Part shown: positions 1 to 4,440 of the stretch, piece after piece
How the letters are laid out: each line of letters opens with the position of its first letter
Numbering within the stretch: the first letter of the stretch is position 1
From: an uncultured Rhodanobacteraceae bacterium
GTDB taxonomy: Bacteria > Pseudomonadota > Gammaproteobacteria > Xanthomonadales > Rhodanobacteraceae
DNA length: 5,796 nucleotides
Direction of reading: 5' to 3'
Assembly: GCA_937902695.1 (NCBI GenBank)
Contig: CALFNI010000575.1
Span: forward strand, 1 to 5,796
The notes under the pieces: model-generated
Seen by the model: the letters and a program-made list of their open reading frames with translations, nothing else
What the model was told of the DNA's origin: nothing
Databases searched by the model: none
Made by a program: the position numbers and the translations under genes

Positions 1-219
1 GCTTCGCGCGGAGCGTTCCCTCGCGAGCGCCCGTCTTCGTAACGCGTCGCGCGTCATCTCAACGCCGACACCTGGGCCCGAGACGGCGATCGTTGCCGGA
101 GCTGGCTCGACATAGACGCATGTCAGCGTGCCGTTGAGATGGGCGGCGAGGTCGGTCGCATAGGCACCGATGTTGCCCCATTGGGCGAGGTCGCGGACGT
201 GAACCAGAACATCGCGCAT
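1..219 (-). CDS. Universal stress protein family, N-terminal part (cut by window edge)
   Basis: The minus strand from the ATG at 219 stays open to position 1, giving 73 codons with no stop, so the gene continues outside the window. The protein begins MRDVLVHVRDLAQWGNIGAY and continues with an alpha-helical stretch and a beta strand (LTCVYVEP), the first beta-alpha-beta unit of a UspA fold. It closely resembles the start of the tandem Usp at 1243 (MRDIL..., then LAAHLNGTLTCVYV against LAAQLDGRLTGVYV), so the two are probably paralogues and this one may also be a long two-domain form. AGAGG lies six bases before the ATG. It starts 9 bp after the phasin-like gene ends, so it is almost certainly in the same operon. 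The ATP-binding region is outside the window, so nucleotide binding cannot be judged. Inferred role: cytoplasmic stress or hypoxia-survival protein. Confidence 0.8.
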   Translation of the reverse strand, partial: MRDVLVHVRDLAQWGNIGAYATDLAAHLNGTLTCVYVEPAPATIAVSGPGVGVEMTRDALRRRALARERSARS

Positions 220-228
220 CGGATGCCT

Positions 229-549
229 CTACAACGTAGTGGCGAGGACGCTTTCGAAGTCGCCTGCGGCCACGGCGAGCAGGCGCTGGCCTTCATCGAG
301 GTAGTCGCGCGTTGCGTCGGCTGCGAGCCCGACGCTCGCCTCGAGCGCGTCCAGCGGCGTCCGGCATGCGGCGAGACGCCCGGCAGCCGAGAGATCCTTC
401 GCGAGACGATGCCCGATGAACCGGATCGACTCGGCCTGCATTCGCACGCAGGTCTGCATCCATAGAGCGAAAGGCTGGGTCGCCCATTGCGACAGCGGCG
501 TGTCGGCGAAAGCGGCCGATCCGACGTCTTCGCAGGATTGCGCAGCCAT
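229..549 (-). CDS. Phasin-like small protein
   Basis: A 106-residue protein. It has a W-x-x-Q-P-F-x-L-W-M-Q stretch at residues 22-32, then a mainly helical, amphipathic body with RMQAESIRFIGHRLAKDL (36-53) and CRTPLDALE (62-70), followed by ARDxYxDE-like helix around 78-90. The order 'hydrophobic FALWMQ, long helix, C-[RK]-[ST]-P-x-[DE]-A, Y-x-[DE]-E' is typical of the phasin_2 family, whose members coat polyhydroxyalkanoate granules or serve as small stress proteins. There is no signal peptide or membrane segment. It is shorter than classical PhaP (about 180-190 residues) but near the short phasin-like proteins found in betaproteobacterial stress clusters. An in-frame ATG exists at 567, but the ATG at 549 is preferred because AAGGAGG lies four bases upstream of it. 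It sits 22 bp behind one usp gene and 9 bp ahead of another. The family call is from pattern recognition; granule binding is unproven. Confidence 0.68.
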   Translation of the reverse strand: MAAQSCEDVGSAAFADTPLSQWATQPFALWMQTCVRMQAESIRFIGHRLAKDLSAAGRLAACRTPLDALEASVGLAADATRDYLDEGQRLLAVAAGDFESVLATTL

Positions 550-553
550 GATT

Positions 554-560
554 CCTCCTT
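554..560 (-). promoter_or_regulatory. Strong Shine-Dalgarno of the phasin-like gene
   Basis: On the minus strand this reads AAGGAGG, a full match to the anti-Shine-Dalgarno core, ending four bases before the ATG at 549. It overlaps the coding extension that the alternative ATG at 567 would require, and decides the start in favour of 549. It is the best ribosome site in the window, suggesting the phasin-like protein is made in larger amounts than its operon partners. Confidence 0.8.
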
Positions 561-571
561 GCCTCACGGTT

Positions 572-1069
572 TCAGACTCTGCGGCCGCCGCGCGCCGCCG
601 TTTCGGAACGTCGCGCGCGGCGTCCCGACTTGCGCACGACGAGGAGCGGGACGGCGCACGTCGCCGCCACGCGCGCCGTCACGGATCCCAGAAAAAGCTG
701 GCCGATGGCGCCGTGGCCGTGCGAGCCCATCACGATGAGATCGCAGCGCTCGGCATTGGCGGTCTCGACGATGGTCGCGGCCGGTGGGTAGCGCCCGATA
801 TGCAGCGTGCGGCAGCGGACGCCGAGCGCTTCGGCGTCACGCGCGATGGCACCGAGGCAGCGCGAGGCGAACTTCTTGCTCTCTCGCTCGTGCCTCTCGA
901 TCTGCTCGGCGAGCGGCGAGGATTCGTAGCCCCTGGGCGGCTCGAACGGCGGCGTCACCAGCAAGGCGATGGCGCTCGAACCGAGGCACGCCGCGAGCTC
1001 GATCCCTTCGCGGGCCGCGCGCTGGGCCAGGCGCGAGCCGTCCGTGCAAATCAGAACCCGCTTGTACAT
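572..1069 (-). CDS. Universal stress protein (UspA family, single domain, ATP-binding type)
   Basis: A 165-residue cytoplasmic protein with one complete Usp domain. It opens MYKRVLICTDGS, with the beta-1 Asp (D10) that contacts adenine in ATP-binding Usps, and carries the motif G-x2-G-x9-G-S as G115SHG118...G128S129, followed by the usual C-terminal strand VPLLVV (140-145). This indicates the nucleotide-binding MJ0577-like class rather than the non-binding UspA class. After the domain there is an unusual basic tail (about residues 147-165, rich in Arg). The reading frame is open further upstream to an ATG at 1189, but that start would lie inside an FNR box and add unrelated sequence; the ATG at 1069 has GAGG six bases upstream and matches the family start. 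It is the first gene of the minus-strand operon, with a box at 1127-1140 placed for FNR-dependent transcription. Inferred role: survival under low oxygen or energy stress. Confidence 0.9.
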   Translation of the reverse strand: MYKRVLICTDGSRLAQRAAREGIELAACLGSSAIALLVTPPFEPPRGYESSPLAEQIERHERESKKFASRCLGAIARDAEALGVRCRTLHIGRYPPAATIVETANAERCDLIVMGSHGHGAIGQLFLGSVTARVAATCAVPLLVVRKSGRRARRSETAARGGRRV

Positions 1070-1126
1070 GACGCGCCTCGTGCGTTGTGACGTGCGCAAT
1101 CGTGAGGCTTCGAGTCGCAAATGCGC

Positions 1127-1140
1127 TTGACGCAGATCAA
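1127..1140. promoter_or_regulatory. FNR/ANR-type box for the minus-strand usp operon
   Basis: TTGACGCAGATCAA: one half-site differs from the TTGAT-N4-ATCAA consensus by a single base. Its centre (1133.5) lies 41.5 bp from position 1092 on the minus strand, which would leave a 23-base leader to the ATG at 1069. At the -10 position for that start (1099-1104) the minus strand reads CACGAT, keeping the two most conserved bases (A2, T6). A class II FNR-activated promoter is therefore plausible. The transcription start is inferred from spacing only. Confidence 0.75.
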
Positions 1141-1175
1141 GCGCGCCTGCAGGACCGGCCTCGCGTCGTTCCGGG

Positions 1176-1189
1176 TTGATCGAGATCAC
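1176..1189. promoter_or_regulatory. FNR/ANR-type box for the tandem usp gene
   Basis: TTGATCGAGATCAC: a perfect left half-site and a right half with one mismatch. A start 41.5 bp downstream would be at about 1224, giving a 19-base leader. TAGCGT at 1211-1216 is a weak candidate -10 element, one base off the ideal spacing. No convincing -35 element is visible, as expected for an FNR-activated promoter. It lies 49 bp, centre to centre, from the box serving the opposite strand. Confidence 0.75.
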
Positions 1190-1242
1190 GCGCGGCCGCG
1201 AAGAATTGCTTAGCGTGCAGGCTTCCCTATGCGGAGGCCGAC

Positions 1243-2067
1243 ATGCGCGACATCCTGAGCTACGCCGACAACTTCAAGTCCTGGACCGCCGGTATGGAAT
1301 ATGCCGCACGCCTCGCCGCACAGCTCGATGGGCGCCTGACCGGTGTTTATGTCTGCCCCACCGCGATCGGCGCGGTGCCGGCGTACGATGCGCCGCAGCT
1401 CCTCTCGAGCGTCATCGAGGAGATCCGCGAGCTCGAATCGCTCGCGCACGACGCAGCGCCGTCGTTCGAGCAGTGGGCGCGCGAGCTTGGCGTGCGCAAG
1501 GCCGCCTGGCAGGTCGCGGAAGGCGACGTGCCGAGCGTGCTCGCGCACCTCGGCAACTGGCACGACCTGCTCGTGCTCGGACGCGACGCCAGTTTGCCGT
1601 GGGGTACGCCGCCACTGCTCGGCAGCATCGTCCTCGGCTGCCATTTGCCGTGCATCGTCGTGCCGCCGGGATGCACGCAGCCGAAGTTCGAGACGATCGT
1701 CGTCGCCTGGAACGGATCGCCCGAGGCGATCCGCGCGATTCACTCGGCCGCGCCGCTGCTCGCGCGCGCGAAGCGCATCGTCGTGCTGTATGGGCGCGAG
1801 CGCGAGCAATTCAGCGAAATCGGCTGGAATCCCGAGTTCAATCTCGCCCGCTATTTCGCGCGCGAGGACATCGCGTTCGAGCATCGTGGCCTGGAAGCGG
1901 GCGCAGACGACGCCGGCATCGCGATCCTCGCGGCGGCCGCGAGCCAGGGGGCGGATCTGCTCGTCATGGGCGCATACGGCAGGACGCGCTTCAGCGAGTG
2001 GGCGCTCGGCGGCGCCACGCGCCACGTCCTCGCGGAAGCGACGTTGCCGGTACTGATGCGCCATTGA
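1243..2067 (+). CDS. Tandem-domain universal stress protein
   Basis: A 274-residue cytoplasmic protein with two Usp domains, about residues 1-143 and 149-274. The second domain opens FETIVVAWNGSPEA, typical of the second half of tandem Usps, and ends with GAYG (243-246), nine residues, then GGAT (256-259). That is close to the ATP-binding G-x2-G-x9-G-[ST], but with Gly where Ser/Thr is usual. The first domain is more degenerate: GRDA (113-116) then GS (127-128), lacking the second Gly and with an extra residue, so it probably does not bind nucleotide normally. GGAGG at 1233-1237, five bases before the ATG, supports the start. The gene is divergent from the usp-phasin operon and is led by the FNR-type box at 1176-1189. 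Its stop is 77 bp before hemN with no clear terminator between, so some read-through is possible. Tandem Usps are commonly induced by anaerobic regulators; a specific biochemical role cannot be assigned. Confidence 0.92.
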   Translation: MRDILSYADNFKSWTAGMEYAARLAAQLDGRLTGVYVCPTAIGAVPAYDAPQLLSSVIEEIRELESLAHDAAPSFEQWARELGVRKAAWQVAEGDVPSVLAHLGNWHDLLVLGRDASLPWGTPPLLGSIVLGCHLPCIVVPPGCTQPKFETIVVAWNGSPEAIRAIHSAAPLLARAKRIVVLYGREREQFSEIGWNPEFNLARYFAREDIAFEHRGLEAGADDAGIAILAAAASQGADLLVMGAYGRTRFSEWALGGATRHVLAEATLPVLMRH

Positions 2068-2096
2068 CGCCCGGAGTGCACGCGAATGGCGCCCGG

Positions 2097-2110
2097 TTGA
2101 CCGAGATCAA
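2097..2110. promoter_or_regulatory. FNR/ANR-type box ahead of hemN
   Basis: TTGACCGAGATCAA, one base from the TTGAT-N4-ATCAA consensus, in the short gap between the tandem usp stop and hemN. Its centre (2103.5) is exactly 41.5 bp from 2145, the A of the chosen hemN ATG. The -10 position (2133-2138) reads CACGCT, which keeps A2 and T6. If this is a class II site, the transcript would begin at the start codon. Anaerobic control of hemN by FNR-type proteins is well known in other bacteria. Confidence 0.75.
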
Positions 2111-2144
2111 GGCGCGGCCCGCGCGCCCGGTCCACGCTCGCGCC

Positions 2145-3545
2145 ATGAGCAGCCATCCCGCACCCGTCTTCGATGCCGGCCTGATCGCGCGCTACGACGT
2201 CAACGGCCCGCGCTACACCTCGTATCCGACCGCGCCCGAGTTCGACGCGCACTTCGGCGAAATCGAATACCGCGCGGCCGCGCACATGTCGAACGAGGAT
2301 CCGATTCCGCGGCGCCTCTCGATCTACGTGCACGTGCCGTTCTGCTTCAGCCCGTGCTTCTACTGCGGCTGCGCGCGCATCATCACGCGCGATCGCGGCA
2401 AGGCGGATGGCTATCTCGCGCGGCTCCACCGCGAGATCGAGATGACCGCGCCGATGTTCGATCGCGACCGCCAGGTCGTGCAGCTCCATTTCGGCGGCGG
2501 CACGCCGAACTTCCTCGACGGGCGGCAGATGGCCGAGCTCGTCGAAAGCATGAGGCGCCAGTTCACGTTCGCCGGCGACGATGCGCGCGAGTTCGGCATC
2601 GAGCTCGATCCGCGCGACGCCGACGCCGATTACGTCGCGATGCTCGCGCGGCACGGCTTCAACCGCCTGTCGGTCGGCGTGCAGGATTTCGACGCGGACG
2701 TGCAGGCCGCCGTCAACCGCATCCAGAGCGTCGAGCAGACGCGCGCCGTCATCGACGCCGCGCGCGAGCACGGCTTCCGCTCGACGAGCATCGACCTGAT
2801 CTACGGCCTGCCGCGGCAGACGCCGTCGAGCTTCGCGCGCACGCTCGATGAAGTGATCGCGATCAGACCCGATCGTATCGCCGCATACGGCTACGCGCAT
2901 CTGCCGGAGCGCTTCAAGGCGCAGCGGCGGATCGACGCCGCGGAGCTGCCGAACGCCGCCGAGCGCCTTGCGCTGCTCGGCCTCACGATCCGGATGCTGA
3001 CCGAAGCCGGCTACCGCTACATCGGCATGGATCACTTCGCGCTGCCCGGCGACGAGCTTTCGCGCGCGCAGGAGCACGGCACGCTGCAACGCAATTTCCA
3101 GGGCTATTCGACGCACGGCGCGTGCGACATGATCGGCCTCGGCATGAGCTCGATCGGCCGCGTCGGCGATGCCTACGTGCAGAACGCGAAGGACATCGTC
3201 GGCTACTACGCCGCGCTCGATGCCGGCCGCCTGCCGGTCGCGCGCGGCCTCGTGCTCGATGCCGACGACCGCATTCGCGCCGACGCGATCCAGCGCATCA
3301 TGTGCGACGGCGTCATCGAGGTCGGCGCCTTCGAGGCGCGTCACCGGATCGACTTCACGGTCTACTTCGCGCGCGAGATCGTGCAGCTGCACGCGCTCGC
3401 GGGAGACGGCCTGATCGTGCTGTCGCCGACGCGCATCGCGGTGACCGCGCGCGGCAGACTGCTGCTGCGCGTCGTGGCGATGTGCTTCGATGCGTACCTT
3501 TCGCGCCCGCGCGACGTCGCGCCGGGCTACTCCAGGGCGCTCTGA
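2145..3545 (+). CDS. hemN: Oxygen-independent coproporphyrinogen III dehydrogenase (radical SAM)
   Basis: A 466-residue cytoplasmic enzyme that converts coproporphyrinogen III to protoporphyrinogen IX without O2, the step needed for heme synthesis under anaerobiosis. Visible family marks are GPRYTSYPTA (21-30) at the N terminus; YVHVPFC (61-67) leading into the radical-SAM cluster cysteines C67-x3-C71-x2-C74, followed by C76 as in E. coli HemN; GGGTP (117-121) for SAM; E153 in GIELDPR; NRLSVGVQDF (173-182); IDLIYGLP (216-223); GMDHFALP (294-301); RNFQGYST (316-323); and a C-terminal MCFDAYL. Length is near the usual 455-465, and RNFQGYST and the C-terminal domain mark true HemN rather than HemW. 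The ATG at 2145 is chosen because later ATGs would lose the RYTSYPTA motif; no good Shine-Dalgarno precedes it. An FNR-type box lies at 2097-2110. The regulator gene follows about 10 bp after the stop, suggesting one operon. Confidence 0.96.
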   Translation: MSSHPAPVFDAGLIARYDVNGPRYTSYPTAPEFDAHFGEIEYRAAAHMSNEDPIPRRLSIYVHVPFCFSPCFYCGCARIITRDRGKADGYLARLHREIEMTAPMFDRDRQVVQLHFGGGTPNFLDGRQMAELVESMRRQFTFAGDDAREFGIELDPRDADADYVAMLARHGFNRLSVGVQDFDADVQAAVNRIQSVEQTRAVIDAAREHGFRSTSIDLIYGLPRQTPSSFARTLDEVIAIRPDRIAAYGYAHLPERFKAQRRIDAAELPNAAERLALLGLTIRMLTEAGYRYIGMDHFALPGDELSRAQEHGTLQRNFQGYSTHGACDMIGLGMSSIGRVGDAYVQNAKDIVGYYAALDAGRLPVARGLVLDADDRIRADAIQRIMCDGVIEVGAFEARHRIDFTVYFAREIVQLHALAGDGLIVLSPTRIAVTARGRLLLRVVAMCFDAYLSRPRDVAPGYSRAL

Positions 3546-3547
3546 GG
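3544..3547 (+). promoter_or_regulatory. Candidate ribosome site for the FNR-like gene
   Basis: GAGG overlaps the hemN stop codon and lies eight bases before an in-frame GTG at 3556. It is the only purine-rich site near any candidate start of the regulator: neither the ATG at 3490 (inside hemN) nor the ATG at 3643 has one. It would couple translation of the regulator to that of hemN. Support is modest because the spacing is slightly long and the match short. Confidence 0.4.
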
Positions 3548-3555
3548 CGCTGCTC

Positions 3556-4356
3556 GTGCTCGAACGTCGTCGCACGAGGCTCATCGCCGCAGCGGACGCG
3601 CCGCTCCGCGCGGCCATTTCGGACGCCGCGCCCGTGCCACGCATGCCCGACGACGGCGACGAGCTCCGCTTCTGCTCGACCTGCGCATTCGGCTCGGTCT
3701 GCGTGCCGCACGGCGTCGACAAGGCCGCGCTCGGCGAGCTGCACTGCCTCGTCGAGCATGTCGGGCCGTATCGGTCCGGCCAGCGGATCTTCCACGCCGG
3801 CGACCGCTTCGGGGCGATCTACGCCGTGCGCGGCGGCACCGTGAAGACGTCGCTCACCGACGACGAAGGCCGCGAGCAGGTGCTCGGCTTCCATCTGCCC
3901 GGCGAGATGATCGGGCTCAACGCGATCCATCCGGCCAAGTACCCGTGCGACGCGATCGCGCTCGACACCGCGTACGTCTGCCGCTTCTCGTTCCCGGCGC
4001 TGGCGACGCTGGCGATGCGTTTTCCCGGTGTGCAGCAGCAGCTCTTCCGGTTGCTCAGCGCCGATATCGGCAAGGCGGCGCTGCTCGCGGGCGATCATTC
4101 GGCCGACGAGCGCCTTGCGGCATTCCTGGTCGGGCTCGCCGACCGCTACGCCGCGCGCGGCTTCTCGCACACCGCGCTGCGTCTCTCGATGGCACGCAGC
4201 GATATCGCGAACTACCTGCGCCTGGCCGCCGAGACGGTCAGCCGCGTGCTGCGCCGTTTCCAGGATCAGCGCCTGATTGCGGTCGAAGGCCGCGACGTCG
4301 TGCTGACCGATGCCGCGGCGCTCAGGCACCTCGCGCGCAACATCGTCCACGGCTGA
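3556..4356 (+). CDS. fnr: FNR/ANR-type oxygen-sensing transcription regulator
   Basis: A CRP/FNR-family activator of the [4Fe-4S] oxygen-sensing type. From the GTG at 3556 it is 266 residues. Cluster ligands are C40-x2-C43-x5-C49 and C142. The spacing from the third to the fourth cysteine is 93 residues, identical to E. coli FNR (C29 to C122), and the fourth sits in an equivalent ALDTAYVC context. A cyclic-nucleotide-binding-like beta roll (about 70-145), a dimer helix, and a C-terminal winged helix follow, with SDIANYLRLAAETVSRVLRRF; E226, S229 and R230 match the E..SR recognition triad that reads TTGA half-sites. The heme-type Dnr class lacks these cysteines, so ANR/FNR is the better name. 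The start is uncertain: GTG 3556 is favoured by GAGG at 3544-3547; ATG 3643 (237 residues) keeps all cysteines, and ATG 3490 would overlap hemN. It likely controls all four boxes in this window. Confidence 0.9.
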   Translation: MLERRRTRLIAAADAPLRAAISDAAPVPRMPDDGDELRFCSTCAFGSVCVPHGVDKAALGELHCLVEHVGPYRSGQRIFHAGDRFGAIYAVRGGTVKTSLTDDEGREQVLGFHLPGEMIGLNAIHPAKYPCDAIALDTAYVCRFSFPALATLAMRFPGVQQQLFRLLSADIGKAALLAGDHSADERLAAFLVGLADRYAARGFSHTALRLSMARSDIANYLRLAAETVSRVLRRFQDQRLIAVEGRDVVLTDAAALRHLARNIVHG

Positions 4357-4371
4357 GATTCCGCCGCGCGC

Positions 4372-4385
4372 TTGACCCAGGTCAG
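4372..4385. promoter_or_regulatory. FNR/DNR-type box ahead of norB
   Basis: TTGACCCAGGTCAG, close to the symmetric TTGAC-N4-GTCAA form common at denitrification promoters, with one mismatch at the last base. Its centre (4378.5) is 41.5 bp from 4420, leaving a 21-base leader to the ATG at 4441. The -10 position (4408-4413) reads GAGGAT, keeping A2, A5 and T6. It begins 15 bp after the regulator's stop, so norB has its own promoter but could also receive read-through. Confidence 0.7.
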
Positions 4386-4405
4386 GGCAGGGCGCCGCTC
4401 GCGCC

Positions 4406-4433
4406 GCGAGGATGCGCTCGCATCCGATGCGAG
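4406..4433. repeat. Nested palindromes in the norB leader
   Basis: Three overlapping inverted repeats share the unit GATGCG/CGCATC. GCGAG (4406-4410) pairs with CTCGC (4417-4421). GGATGC (4410-4415) pairs with GCATCC (4420-4425) around GCTC. CTCGCATC (4417-4424) pairs with GATGCGAG (4426-4433) around a single C, an 8+1+8 perfect palindrome. They overlap the predicted -10 and transcription start, a usual position for a repressor operator, and the mutually exclusive pairings could also form alternative RNA structures. The binding protein, if any, is not identified. There is no T-run, so it is not an intrinsic terminator. Confidence 0.6.
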
Positions 4434-4440
4434 ACTCGTC

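Noticed and set aside
416..1090. Plus-strand open frame opposite the usp-phasin operon
   Set aside because: It lies over a good Usp and a gene with a strong ribosome site, and its product has no recognisable features.
1070..1189. N-terminal extension of the single-domain Usp to the ATG at 1189
   Set aside because: It would put coding sequence over both FNR boxes and before the conserved MYKRVLICTDGS start; a ribosome site fits the ATG at 1069.
1191..1200. Ten-base palindrome CGCGGCCGCG beside the second FNR box
   Set aside because: Short all-G/C palindromes are expected by chance in DNA of this composition, and nothing else supports a function.
1176..2144. Upstream extension of the hemN reading frame making a 789-residue protein
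   Set aside because: The extension overlaps the tandem usp in another frame, is Arg-rich without motifs, and HemN is complete from 2145.
1851..3722. Long minus-strand open frame (623 codons) opposite usp and hemN
   Set aside because: It is antisense to well-recognised genes, has a low-complexity Arg/Ala/Asp/Val composition and no family motifs; such frames are common in GC-rich genomes.
4406..4433. Reading the norB leader palindromes as an NsrR site or a terminator
   Set aside because: NsrR half-sites are about 9 bp apart and AT-rich between, unlike here; a terminator would need a T-run, which is absent.
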